This document shows, piece by piece, positions 53,670 to 62,403 of a stretch of 64,000 nt of DNA (position 1 is the stretch's first letter; every line of letters begins with the position of its first letter). A program made the translations under genes and the position numbers. Below the pieces are notes generated by a model, which saw only the letters and a program-made list of their open reading frames with translations, was not told the origin of the DNA and did no database searches. Source of the stretch: Chryseobacterium lathyri (GTDB lineage: Bacteria; Bacteroidota; Bacteroidia; Flavobacteriales; Weeksellaceae); NCBI RefSeq assembly GCF_003290185.1, contig NZ_QNFY01000001.1, positions 1-64,000 of the forward strand, written 5' to 3'.

Positions 53670-55703
53670 ATGCGCTATTTCCGACTGTACATCCTATTAT
53701 TTCTAATGATTCCATTAACGATTTTCGCAGAAGACGGAAGTCAGCTTTGGCTTCGGTTTCCGGCAAAAAATGGAGTGTCCTCAGACAAAATTATTTCCAA
53801 AGGAAACAATCCGACTTTAAATATTGCCAAAAAAGAATTGATGAATCATTGGCAGGGACAGGCTGTGGAACTTCGTACAGATAAATCATTAAAAAATCTG
53901 AAAGGTGGTTATACAATAAAATCAGTTCAGAACAAATTGGTCATTTCTGCTGAAAAAGAAATCGGATTGTTGTATGGAGTGTATCATATTTTACGTTTAC
54001 AACAGACAAAATCTGCATTGACAAATCTTAATATTACCGAAAAACCTTCGTATGATGTCAGAATTCTCAACCATTGGGATAATCTGGACGGGACGATTGA
54101 GCGTGGTTATGCAGGACATTCACTTTGGAAATGGGAAGATTTACCGGATACAATTTCCCCGAGATATGAAGAATATGCAAGAGCCAATGCCTCAATAGGA
54201 ATTAATGCAACTGTTCTCAATAATGTGAATGCATCACCCAATATGCTCCGTAAAGACTATCTTGAAAAAATAAAAATTCTCGCAGACATTTTCAGACCTT
54301 ACGGCATCAAGGTATACCTCTCAGTTAATTTTTCGTCTCCAAAAGTTTTAGGCGGACTTCAGAACTCCGACCCTTTAAACAAAGATGTTCAGAAATGGTG
54401 GAAAGATAAAGCCTCAGAGATTTACAAATTAATTCCGGATTTTGGAGGTTTTTTGGTGAAAGCCAATTCCGAGGGACAACCCGGACCTCAGGATTATGGA
54501 AGAACACATGCAGATGGAGCCAATATGATGGCAGACGTTCTGAAGCCTTACGGAGGAATCGTAATGTGGAGAGCTTTTGTGTATAGTCCCAGCAAAGAAG
54601 ACCGCGCAAAACAAGCCTATCTGGAATTCGTTCCCCTTGACGGGAAATTCAGAGATAATGTTATTGTTCAGATTAAAAACGGACCTGTTGATTTTCAGCC
54701 CCGTGAAGCGTTTAACCCACTTTTTGGAGCACTGAAGAAAACTTCTGAAATGGTTGAGTTTCAGATTACTCAGGAATATTTAGGGCAAGCCAATCATCTG
54801 GTTTATCTCGCTCCATTGTTTAAGGAAACACTGGACAGCGATACTTATTCTGACGGAAAAGGTTCTACGATTGCTAAAATTACGGACGGAACGCTAAGAC
54901 CTGCGAAAATTACGGCTATTTCTGCGGTTTCCAATATCGGGGAAGATAAAAACTGGACGGGTCATCATTTTGCACAGGCCAATTGGTACACTTTCGGACG
55001 TCTGGCGTGGAACCACGATCTGACTTCTGAACAGATTGCTGAAGAATGGATTAAAATGACGTTTACCGATAATGACAAATTCCTCAGTCCTGTGAAAGAA
55101 ATGATGCTGACATCAAGGGAAACGGCGGTGGATTATATGATGCCTCTTGGTTTGCACCATATCTTTGCAGGAATGCACCATTATGGACCTGAACCTTGGG
55201 GCGATTACAAAGGAACTAGAGCAGATTGGTCGCCAGTTTATTACCACAAAGCTGATGCAAATGGAGTAGGTTTTGACAGAACTAAAACCGGAAGTAATGC
55301 AGTTTCAGATTATTTTCCTCCTTTGAATGAAGTGTATGGAAATATCAAAACCTGCCCCGAAAACCTGATTCTCTGGTTTCATCATGTTCCGTGGAATTAT
55401 CAGATGAAAGATGGCAAAACTTTGTGGGAAGAATTATCTTATAAATACGATACAGGCGTTAAAAATGTACGCGAATATCAAAAAGTCTGGGACAAAATGC
55501 AGCCTTATGTTGATGAAGAACGATTCCAGAACGTTCAATCAAAATTAAAAATTCAGGCAAAAGATGCCGTTTGGTGGAAAGACGCGTGTCTGCTGTATTT
55601 TCAGACCTTTTCGAAAATGCCGATTCCTTATGACATCGAGCGACCGGTTCACGAACTGGAAGATTTAAAGAAAATTAAGCTCAATATGGGACATCATAAT
55701 TAG
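53670..55703 (+). CDS. GH67 alpha-glucuronidase
   Basis: Removes (4-O-methyl)glucuronic acid from the terminal xylose of aldouronic acids. The 677-residue length is typical. A signal peptide is present (YILLFLMIPLTIFAEDG), so it is periplasmic or outer. The family blocks are NHWDNLDGTIERGYAGHSLW, VNASPNMLRKDYLEK, GFLVKANSEGQPGPQDYGRTHADGAN (in adjoining pieces, holding the catalytic acid), EFQITQEYLGQANHLVYLAP, NWTGHHFAQANWYTFGRLAW and the catalytic carboxylates near GLHHIFAGMHHYGPEPW. It works after GH10 or GH30 cleavage and complements GH115. A palindrome that can act as a terminator follows. Confidence 0.95.
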   Translation: MRYFRLYILLFLMIPLTIFAEDGSQLWLRFPAKNGVSSDKIISKGNNPTLNIAKKELMNHWQGQAVELRTDKSLKNLKGGYTIKSVQNKLVISAEKEIGLLYGVYHILRLQQTKSALTNLNITEKPSYDVRILNHWDNLDGTIERGYAGHSLWKWEDLPDTISPRYEEYARANASIGINATVLNNVNASPNMLRKDYLEKIKILADIFRPYGIKVYLSVNFSSPKVLGGLQNSDPLNKDVQKWWKDKASEIYKLIPDFGGFLVKANSEGQPGPQDYGRTHADGANMMADVLKPYGGIVMWRAFVYSPSKEDRAKQAYLEFVPLDGKFRDNVIVQIKNGPVDFQPREAFNPLFGALKKTSEMVEFQITQEYLGQANHLVYLAPLFKETLDSDTYSDGKGSTIAKITDGTLRPAKITAISAVSNIGEDKNWTGHHFAQANWYTFGRLAWNHDLTSEQIAEEWIKMTFTDNDKFLSPVKEMMLTSRETAVDYMMPLGLHHIFAGMHHYGPEPWGDYKGTRADWSPVYYHKADANGVGFDRTKTGSNAVSDYFPPLNEVYGNIKTCPENLILWFHHVPWNYQMKDGKTLWEELSYKYDTGVKNVREYQKVWDKMQPYVDEERFQNVQSKLKIQAKDAVWWKDACLLYFQTFSKMPIPYDIERPVHELEDLKKIKLNMGHHN

Positions 55704-55763
55704 AATGGCTAGTTAAATTCCCAGTATTCAATTTATCATTAAACTAAATCTCATCTTGATTAT

Positions 55764-55784
55764 AATGAGCAAAATTTGCTCATT
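55764..55784 (+). terminator. Perfect 10-bp palindrome after GH67
   Basis: Arms AATGAGCAAA (55764-55773) and TTTGCTCATT (55775-55784) with one base between; as RNA, a 9-bp stem with a 3-nt loop followed by TATTTAATT. It is placed like a terminator for GH67 and lies just before the operator of the next operon. An operator function is also possible. Confidence 0.5.
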
Positions 55785-55792
55785 TATTTAAT

Positions 55793-55813
55793 TAAGTGTA
55801 ATTTTAACACTTA
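55793..55813. promoter_or_regulatory. Candidate AraR operator upstream of the transaldolase-transketolase operon
   Basis: TAAGTGTA-N5-AACACTTA; the most symmetrical of the four sites, with 7 of 8 arm bases palindromic. It lies 20 bp before the transaldolase start. No exact TAnnTTTG element is seen nearby. Confidence 0.65.
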
Positions 55814-55833
55814 TAACCTTAACAATTTATTTT

Positions 55834-56487
55834 ATGAAATTTTTTATAGACACGGCGAATCTTGCTATGATTGAAGAAGCCAATGCTTTGGGTATTCTGG
55901 ATGGCGTTACAACCAATCCGTCTCTGATGGCAAAAGAAGGGATTTCCGGAAAAGAAAATATTCTTAACCATTACCTTAAAATCTGTGATATCGTTGATGG
56001 CGATATAAGTGCCGAAGTTATCGGAATTGCTTATGACGAAATGATTCAGGAAGGAGAGGAGCTGGCAGCCCTGCACCCGCAGATCGTGGTAAAAGTTCCT
56101 GTTACTAAAGACGGAATTAAAGCGATCAAATATTTTTCACAAAAAGGAATCAGAACAAATTGTACTTTAATTTTTTCCGCCGGACAGGCACTTTTAGCTG
56201 CGAAAGCAGGAGCAACGTATGTTTCACCATTCTTGGGCAGGCTGGATGATGTTTCTACGGACGGTCTGAATTTAATTGAAGAAATCAGAACCATTTATGA
56301 TAATTTCGGATTCGAAACGCAGATTTTAGCGGCTTCCGTAAGACACAGTATGCACATCATCAATTGTGCAAAAATAGGTGCAGATGTTGTTACCTGTCCT
56401 TTGCCACCCATTTTGTCATTGCTAAAACATCCGTTAACAGACAGCGGTTTGGAACAGTTTATCAAAGATTCACAAAAAATGAAATAA
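55834..56487 (+). CDS. tal: Transaldolase, short TalC/FSA-like type
   Basis: Transfers dihydroxyacetone units in the non-oxidative pentose phosphate pathway. At 217 residues it belongs to the short class also containing fructose-6-phosphate aldolase. Conserved blocks are [28 protein letters not shown], the Schiff-base lysine in VVKVPVT (Lys87), [19 protein letters not shown] and SPFLGRLDD. The split transketolase follows 4 bp later, so the pair provides the carbon rearrangement needed after xylulose 5-phosphate is made. Transaldolase rather than aldolase activity is preferred because of this pairing. Confidence 0.9.
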   Translation: MKFFIDTANLAMIEEANALGILDGVTTNPSLMAKEGISGKENILNHYLKICDIVDGDISAEVIGIAYDEMIQEGEELAALHPQIVVKVPVTKDGIKAIKYFSQKGIRTNCTLIFSAGQALLAAKAGATYVSPFLGRLDDVSTDGLNLIEEIRTIYDNFGFETQILAASVRHSMHIINCAKIGADVVTCPLPPILSLLKHPLTDSGLEQFIKDSQKMK

Positions 56488-56491
56488 ATAT

Positions 56492-57340
56492 ATGCAGCAC
56501 GATATTTCAAAACTCAAAAATATCGCTTCCCAGGTAAGAAGAGATATTGTAAGAATGGTTCACGCCTGCCAATCCGGTCATCCCGGAGGTTCGCTCGGGT
56601 GTGCCGACTTTTTGGTTGCTCTTTATTTTGATGCGATGAAAAGAAAGGAAGGATTTGATATGAATGGAAAAGGTGAAGACGTATTTTATCTTTCCAACGG
56701 CCATATTTCTCCGGTTTTTTATAGTGTTTTGGCACATGCGGGTTATTTTGATAAGTCAGAATTAGCCACTTTCAGAAAGCTGAATTCAAGACTGCAGGGA
56801 CACCCCACCACACACGAACATCTTCCCGGGGTCCGTGTTGCATCAGGCTCTCTTGGGCAGGGCATGTCAGTGGCCATTGGTCACGCAGTTGGTAAAAAGC
56901 TGGACAAAGATGAAAATTTAGTGTTCACGCTCCACGGTGACGGCGAACTGCAGGAGGGGCAGAACTGGGAAGCCATTATGTACGCTTCTCACAATAAAGT
57001 AGATAATCTCATTGCGACAATAGATTACAACGGCCAACAGATCGACGGACCCACTTCAAAAGTCCTTTCTCTAGGCAACCTTAAAGCCAAATTTGAAGCC
57101 TTTGACTGGAAAGTTCTTGAAGTGGAAAATGGAAATGATATGGACGAAATTCTTAGAGTTTTATATGAAGCGAAGTCGTTGACAGGACAAGGACAGCCTA
57201 TTTGTATTCTGCTAAAAACCGGAATGGGCTATGGTGTAGATTATATGATGGGAAGCCACGCCTGGCACGGAAAAGCGCCTAATGATGAGCAATTGGCAAA
57301 AGCATTAGACCAGCTTGAAGAAACTTTGGGAGATTATTAA
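56492..57340 (+). CDS. Transketolase, N-terminal (TPP-binding) subunit
   Basis: First half of a split transketolase, 282 residues. Thiamine diphosphate-binding blocks are HACQSGHPGGSLGCADFLVALYFD (in adjoining pieces), GSLGQGMSVAIGHA and the metal motif LHGDGELQEGQNWEA; HAWHGKAPN follows near the end. The second half is encoded 11 bp downstream as a separate protein, so this is not a frameshift: the subunit ends properly with its own stop and the next starts with its own Met. With transaldolase it converts pentose phosphates to fructose 6-phosphate and glyceraldehyde 3-phosphate. Confidence 0.93.
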   Translation: MQHDISKLKNIASQVRRDIVRMVHACQSGHPGGSLGCADFLVALYFDAMKRKEGFDMNGKGEDVFYLSNGHISPVFYSVLAHAGYFDKSELATFRKLNSRLQGHPTTHEHLPGVRVASGSLGQGMSVAIGHAVGKKLDKDENLVFTLHGDGELQEGQNWEAIMYASHNKVDNLIATIDYNGQQIDGPTSKVLSLGNLKAKFEAFDWKVLEVENGNDMDEILRVLYEAKSLTGQGQPICILLKTGMGYGVDYMMGSHAWHGKAPNDEQLAKALDQLEETLGDY

Positions 57341-57351
57341 ACAGATATCAA

Positions 57352-58308
57352 ATGAAAAAATATACTTATACAGAAAAAAAAGATACCAGAAGCGGTTTTG
57401 GAGCCGGTCTTGCAGAATTGGCGGACAAGAATTCTGATGTCGTAGCTCTTTGTGCAGATCTTATCGGTTCCCTGAAAATGGAAAAATTTATTGAAAAGGC
57501 ACCGGAGCGTTTTTTCCAGATCGGAATTGCAGAAGCCAATATGATTGGTATTGCAGCAGGTTTGGCCACAGAAGGCAAAATTCCATTTACGGGAACCTTT
57601 GCCAATTTTTCTACCGGAAGAGTGTACGACCAGATTCGTCAGTCGGTGGCTTATTCCGGCAAAAACGTGAAAATCTGTGCTTCGCATGCGGGTCTTACCT
57701 TAGGCGAAGACGGCGCAACACACCAGATTCTGGAAGATATTGGGCTGATGAAAATGCTTCCGGGAATGACTGTTATCAATACCTGCGACTACAACCAGAC
57801 CAAAGCAGCAACCATTGCTATTGCAGATTATGAAGGTCCGGTTTATCTGCGTTTCGGAAGACCTGTAATTCCTGTTTTTACCGATGAAAATCAAACTTTT
57901 GAAATCGGGAAAGCCTGGATGATAAACGAAGGAAAAGATGTGACAGTCATTGCAACAGGACATTTGGTTTGGGAAGCGATAAAAGCCGGAGAAATCCTGG
58001 AAGAGCAGGGAATTGATGCTGAAATTATCAATATCCACACCATCAAACCTTTAGATGCTGAGGCCATTCTTAATTCGGTTAAAAAAACAGGATGTGTGGT
58101 TACTGCTGAAGAACATAACAGATTAGGAGGTCTGGGCGCCAGCGTTGCACAACTTCTGATCACGGAACATCTTGCGCCACAGGAATATGTTGCCGTAAAC
58201 GACAGTTTTGGTGAAAGCGGAACACCTGATCAACTGATGGAAAAATATGGGTTAACGGCCAATGATATTGTGGAAGCAGCAAAAAAAGTTATAAAAAGAA
58301 AGAATTGA
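57352..58308 (+). CDS. Transketolase, C-terminal (pyrimidine-binding) subunit
   Basis: Second half of the split transketolase, 318 residues. The pyrimidine-domain start RSGFGAGLAELADKN, the catalytic glutamate segment QIGIAEANMIGIAAGLA, FSTGRVYDQIRQSVAYSG, and a C-terminal domain with TAEEHNRLGGLGASVAQLL are all visible. Two-subunit transketolases are known from archaea and many Firmicutes and occur in some Bacteroidota. It lies 53 bp before galactokinase with no terminator between. Confidence 0.93.
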   Translation: MKKYTYTEKKDTRSGFGAGLAELADKNSDVVALCADLIGSLKMEKFIEKAPERFFQIGIAEANMIGIAAGLATEGKIPFTGTFANFSTGRVYDQIRQSVAYSGKNVKICASHAGLTLGEDGATHQILEDIGLMKMLPGMTVINTCDYNQTKAATIAIADYEGPVYLRFGRPVIPVFTDENQTFEIGKAWMINEGKDVTVIATGHLVWEAIKAGEILEEQGIDAEIINIHTIKPLDAEAILNSVKKTGCVVTAEEHNRLGGLGASVAQLLITEHLAPQEYVAVNDSFGESGTPDQLMEKYGLTANDIVEAAKKVIKRKN

Positions 58309-58360
58309 ATGCTTTTTAAATTATGCTCAATTCACCTAAAAGTATAAATTGCAGTTATTT

Positions 58361-59548
58361 ATGAAGGAGAAATTAGTTAATGATACAACAGAAGCATTCC
58401 AGGCTTTCTTTCATTCAGATCCGGAAAATATTTTTCTGGCTCCGGGAAGAATTAATATTATTGGTGAACATGTTGATTACAGCGATGGTTTCGTACTTCC
58501 AGCAGCTATTGACAAATACATTTGCTTTGCTGTAAAAAAAGTTGAGGACTCGGAAACCTGTACCTTTTTTGCTAAAGACTTTGATGATTCTTTTAGTTTT
58601 AATATCAACCAAAAGCAAAATCCTGTTTCGCAGACCTGGGTCAATTATTTACTGGGTGTATTTAATGCTGTTCAGGAAAGTGGGAAAAAGACCGGTGGTT
58701 TACAAATTGCTTTTAGCAGTACCATTCCGATGGGTTCCGGCTTATCTTCATCAGCAGCGCTGGAATGTGGATTCGCCTTTATTCTGAACCAGATTTTTGA
58801 TTTAAATTTAAGCAGAAAAGATCTGGCTCTTATAGGTCAGAAATCCGAACATACCTTTGTTGGAGTACAATGCGGAATTATGGACCAGTTTGCCTCTGTT
58901 TTCGGTAAAGAACATCAGGTGATCATACTGGACTGCCATTCTCTGGAACACCAGTATTTCGAAGCTAATCTGGAAGGTTACAGCCTGGTGCTTTTCGATA
59001 GCTGCGTAAAACATACCCATCTCACTTCCGGCTACAACAACAGAAGAAAAGATGTGGATCAAGGAAAAAGGATATTGTGGGAAAAATTCCCTGAAATCGA
59101 GAAGTTCAGAGATTTCAGTTTTTCAATGCTGGATGCAGTCAGATCGGAAATAGGAGAGACCTCATACAAAAGATGCCGGTATCTTTTAAAGGAAATCAAA
59201 AGAGTCGAAAAGGCTGCCAAAGCTTTATCAGAAGGCGATGTAGAATATCTTGGTAAACTTCTTACCGAAACCCATTCCGGACTTTCTACTGAGTTTGAAG
59301 TGAGCTGCGGAGAGCTCGATTTTCTGGTAGAGAAAACGGTAAAAGAAAATGGCGTTTTAGGTGCAAGAATAATGGGCGGCGGCTTCGGTGGATGCAGCAT
59401 CAATTTGATTAAAGATAAAAATGTAAATGAAGTAATCAAAAAAATCAGTGCAGCGTACAAAGCCGGTTTTGGCATCGAAATGAAAGTGTACCATGTAAAA
59501 ATATCGGATGGAATTAAAGAATATAAAAGAAATGAATTCGTCATTTAA
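58361..59548 (+). CDS. galK: Galactokinase
   Basis: Phosphorylates D-galactose at C1. GHMP-family blocks: LAPGRINIIGEHVDYSDGFVLPAAID (two adjoining family motifs near residues 25-50), the ATP-binding IPMGSGLSSSAALE, and IMGGGFGGCSINLI near the C-terminus. I use ATG 58361 (395 residues); the in-frame TTG four codons earlier is unnecessary. The stop lies inside the next gene (17-bp overlap), so galK and galT are translationally coupled. The galactose may come from side chains cut by the GH97 enzyme. No galE is seen in the window. Confidence 0.95.
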   Translation: MKEKLVNDTTEAFQAFFHSDPENIFLAPGRINIIGEHVDYSDGFVLPAAIDKYICFAVKKVEDSETCTFFAKDFDDSFSFNINQKQNPVSQTWVNYLLGVFNAVQESGKKTGGLQIAFSSTIPMGSGLSSSAALECGFAFILNQIFDLNLSRKDLALIGQKSEHTFVGVQCGIMDQFASVFGKEHQVIILDCHSLEHQYFEANLEGYSLVLFDSCVKHTHLTSGYNNRRKDVDQGKRILWEKFPEIEKFRDFSFSMLDAVRSEIGETSYKRCRYLLKEIKRVEKAAKALSEGDVEYLGKLLTETHSGLSTEFEVSCGELDFLVEKTVKENGVLGARIMGGGFGGCSINLIKDKNVNEVIKKISAAYKAGFGIEMKVYHVKISDGIKEYKRNEFVI

Positions 59549-60581
59549 TCAGAAAAAGCATCCTCACCGAAGGTATAATCCGCTTTTGAATGAATGGATT
59601 CTGGTGTCTCCGCAACGGGCAAGCCGGCCTTGGCAGGGACAAACCGAAAAAATAGCCGAAGAAAAACTCCCGGTTCACGACCCTGATTGCTATTTATGTT
59701 CCGGAAATCTCCGTGTAAATGGAGAAAGAAACCCCAATTACAAAGGTGTTTATGTTTTTGAAAATGATTTTGGCTCTTTGATGAGAGATGATGTTGAATT
59801 CTCTGATGAAAATTCAGATTTCTTTACATTGAAGCCGGAGCTGGGAATTAACAGGGTGATTTGTTTTTCAGAAAATCACAGTCTTACTTTACCGGAAATG
59901 GAAGTCGGTGACATCAAAAAAGTAGTTGATGTGTGGCAACAGCAATATGAGGAATTGGGAGCTGAAGATTACATCAATCATGTTCAGATTTTTGAAAATA
60001 AAGGAAGTGTGATGGGATGTAGTAATCCGCATCCTCACGGACAAATATGGGCACAATCTTCTATTCCTTCGACGGTCTTGAGAACGCAGGAAAATCTGAA
60101 ACAATATTTTGAAAAAAATGAAAGTTCTCTGCTGGAAGATTATATCAAAAAAGAATTGGAAATCGAAGAAAGAGTCATTCTTGAAAATGAGGATTTTGTA
60201 GCTGTTGTTCCATTCTGGGCAGTATGGCCTTACGAAACAATGATTGTAAGCAAAAGAAAAGCTGAAAATATTCTGCAGTTTTCTGATTCAGAGAAGTATT
60301 CATTAGCGTCAATAATAAAGGATTTAACAATTTTATACGACAATCTTTTTGAAATTTCTTTTCCATATTCAGCGGGAATTCATCAAGCACCAACGGATGG
60401 AAAACCGCATCCGGAATGGCATTTTCACATGCATTTTTACCCTCCTTTACTCCGAAATGCTGAAGTGAAAAAATTTATGGTAGGCTATGAAATGCTGGCA
60501 GAACCACAGCGCGATCTCACACCGGAACAAAGTGCGGAAATATTACAGCATCTTTCAGGGTTACATTACAAAAATGTATAA
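59532..60581 (+). CDS. galT: Galactose-1-phosphate uridylyltransferase
   Basis: Exchanges UDP-glucose and galactose 1-phosphate in the Leloir pathway. The 349-residue protein starts like E. coli GalT (HPHRRYNPLLNEWILVSPQRASRPWQG in adjoining blocks), has zinc ligands in CYLCSGN, the nucleophilic histidine in NPHPHGQIWAQ and EWHFHMHFYPPLLR. I choose ATG 59532 because it puts the conserved start about 10 residues in; an in-frame ATG at 59508 would add eight residues and deepen the overlap with galK. Confidence 0.95.
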   Translation: MNSSFNQKKHPHRRYNPLLNEWILVSPQRASRPWQGQTEKIAEEKLPVHDPDCYLCSGNLRVNGERNPNYKGVYVFENDFGSLMRDDVEFSDENSDFFTLKPELGINRVICFSENHSLTLPEMEVGDIKKVVDVWQQQYEELGAEDYINHVQIFENKGSVMGCSNPHPHGQIWAQSSIPSTVLRTQENLKQYFEKNESSLLEDYIKKELEIEERVILENEDFVAVVPFWAVWPYETMIVSKRKAENILQFSDSEKYSLASIIKDLTILYDNLFEISFPYSAGIHQAPTDGKPHPEWHFHMHFYPPLLRNAEVKKFMVGYEMLAEPQRDLTPEQSAEILQHLSGLHYKNV

Positions 60582-60592
60582 ATAAAAGAGCT

Positions 60593-60600
60593 TACCTTTG
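60593..60600 (+). promoter_or_regulatory. Candidate -7 promoter element for the HAD gene
   Basis: TACCTTTG matches TAnnTTTG 12 bp after the galT stop. Transcription would begin near 60606 with a leader of about 60 nt, so the phosphatase gene probably has its own promoter. Confidence 0.5.
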
Positions 60601-60665
60601 CATTGTAAATTTTAATTGAATTACCATCAAAAAATCCAAATGGAATTTTTGTAAAGAATACTATT

Positions 60666-61463
60666 ATGACAGATATTAAACTGATTGTCACAGATATGGA
60701 CGGTACTTTTCTCAATTCAGATTATGAAGTAAGTCCCAACTTTCCTTCCGTATTTAAAGAACTGAAAAAAAGGAATATCCTGTTTGTTCCTGCAAGCGGC
60801 AGGCAAATGCCGGGTATTACCCAATATTTTGAGGACATTAAAAATGAGATCGGTTTTATTGCAGAAAATGGAGGATATGTTATTTACAAGAATAAAGAGC
60901 TTTTTGCAGATAAATTAGACCATCAGTTTATTGTTGATATTACAGCAGCTGTCCGGGAAATTCCCGGTGCCAGAGCAGTTCTGTCTGCAAAAAAGAAAGC
61001 GTATTATGAAAGTGATGATCAGCAATTTATTGATTATTTTACAAAATATTATACTGAAAATCAAAAAGTAAATGATTTGGGAGGAGAAGTGGATGATGAT
61101 GCGTTCAAGATCGCCGTTTATCATCCAGAGGGTTCTGAAAAGAATCTTTACCCTTTCCTGAAAAAATTCCGGGAAAATAATCTGGAAGTCGTTGTATCTG
61201 GAAAATACTGGCTTGATATTATGAATAAAGATATTAACAAGGGTAATGCACTGGAAAAATTACAGAATCTTCTGAATATTACGCCGTCCCAAACCATGTC
61301 TTTTGGAGATTATATGAATGATATTACGATGCTGGAAAGGTCAAAATATTCTTATGCAATGGAAAATGCTCATCCTTCTGTAAAGGTGGCTGCCAGCTTT
61401 TCTACACTTTCAAATGATGATTTTGGTGTCTTAGAAACCATCAGCGAATATTTAAAAATCTAA
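60666..61463 (+). CDS. HAD-superfamily Cof-type sugar phosphatase
   Basis: A 265-residue cytoplasmic phosphatase of the Cof/YbiV type (HAD class IIB). Motif I VTDMDGTFLN (nucleophile Asp about 10), motif II PASGRQ, motif III lysine around INKGNALEKL and motif IV SFGDYMNDITML are all intact. The usual substrates are sugar phosphates or flavin and pyridoxal phosphates; which one cannot be told. It probably detoxifies accumulated sugar phosphates next to the gal genes, but it also occurs elsewhere as a housekeeping gene. A putative promoter of its own precedes it. Confidence 0.88.
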   Translation: MTDIKLIVTDMDGTFLNSDYEVSPNFPSVFKELKKRNILFVPASGRQMPGITQYFEDIKNEIGFIAENGGYVIYKNKELFADKLDHQFIVDITAAVREIPGARAVLSAKKKAYYESDDQQFIDYFTKYYTENQKVNDLGGEVDDDAFKIAVYHPEGSEKNLYPFLKKFRENNLEVVVSGKYWLDIMNKDINKGNALEKLQNLLNITPSQTMSFGDYMNDITMLERSKYSYAMENAHPSVKVAASFSTLSNDDFGVLETISEYLKI

Positions 61464-61604
61464 TCCTAAGAATTTAGAAAGATTTTCTTTTAGTTCAATT
61501 ACTTGGATCAGGTTTTATTTAATAGAATACTTGAATTTAGCTAAATTGAAATTGTGAACGAACTATTTGCTTTTTATGCTGTCATTTTAGAAAATGGTCA
61601 TGAT

Positions 61605-62348
61605 TTAATTAATAATCTCTCCTTTATTATTAGCTAATTTTTCCCGCCATTGCTGTAATTGCTCAGGTGTTAGTCTTTGCCAGTCTCTTATTTCACCAAC
61701 TATTTTTAACGGTTCGCTGGTGCGGTAAGAACGTGTCGGATTGCCGGGAAATTTTTTGTTGGTGACATTGGGATCATCCTCAAAACGACCACTGGGCTCA
61801 ACAATATATACATGTTCAGTACCATCGCCTTTGGCCAAAGCTGCAGCAAGACCCGCCCCGTTAACCAGTGCAGTAAAATAAATATGATTCATGACTAGTT
61901 CCGACTGATAATTGGAAGTACGCCCGCCGGTCAATAGATCACCTGCTTTTAGGTCCGCTTTTGTACCATGGTAAAAGGGACCTTTATCCGAAGGCTGGCT
62001 TACGGATGCTAACGCTAGTTCATGATATCTTTTTGCATTATTCATGTCGCCAACATTTTCATAGCATTCAGCAATGTTTGTGTAAAGAGCAATAAAAGCT
62101 CCTTTTACCGCTTCATTATCAGCTTTTAAGGCAAATTCCAGAGCAGTTTCATACCAACTTAATTTGTCAGCAACCTTTGCCTGACTTCGGGCAACATACC
62201 AGGCGGCAAGGAACTTTTCAAAGTCGTTTGTTGCCTTGTTCCAGGCCTGAAGAAATAATTTACCGGCTTCTTCCAGATTTGCAGTTTCTTCCATATGCAT
62301 ACCTTGCATACAGAGCTGTATAACGGGATTGTTGGGATTGAATTCCAT
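61605..62348 (-). CDS. arr: Rifampin ADP-ribosyltransferase (Arr) with helical N-terminal extension
   Basis: The C-terminal 120 residues match Arr enzymes, which ADP-ribosylate rifampin and inactivate it: FYHGTKADLKAGDLL, NHIYFTALVNGAGLAA, VEPSGRFEDDPNVT, KKFPGNPTRSYRTSEPL. The histidine, tyrosine and aspartate that correspond to the active-site residues of mycobacterial Arr are all present. The first 120 residues are not part of classic Arr (about 140 aa) and look like helical TPR-type repeats (ETANLEEAGKLFLQAWNKA, NIAECYENVGDMNNAKRYHELAL). Total 247 residues. It is chromosomal in appearance, with no mobile element or cassette site beside it. Confidence 0.9.
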   Translation of the reverse strand: MEFNPNNPVIQLCMQGMHMEETANLEEAGKLFLQAWNKATNDFEKFLAAWYVARSQAKVADKLSWYETALEFALKADNEAVKGAFIALYTNIAECYENVGDMNNAKRYHELALASVSQPSDKGPFYHGTKADLKAGDLLTGGRTSNYQSELVMNHIYFTALVNGAGLAAALAKGDGTEHVYIVEPSGRFEDDPNVTNKKFPGNPTRSYRTSEPLKIVGEIRDWQRLTPEQLQQWREKLANNKGEIIN

Positions 62349-62403
62349 TTTCGATGATTATTTTTTTTTAAGAACGTAAAAATAGTGTTTTATGCATATT
62401 ACA

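Noticed and set aside
56492..58308. Transketolase broken by a frameshift
   Set aside because: Each half has its own start and stop at a domain boundary with an 11-bp gap, which matches natural two-subunit enzymes.
59059..59544. 161-residue open frame on the minus strand inside galK
   Set aside because: Antisense to a conserved galactokinase; low-complexity, serine-rich translation typical of a shadow frame.
61464..61604. tRNA or small RNA between the HAD gene and arr
   Set aside because: No cloverleaf or clear hairpin with U-tract could be drawn; nothing supportable was seen.
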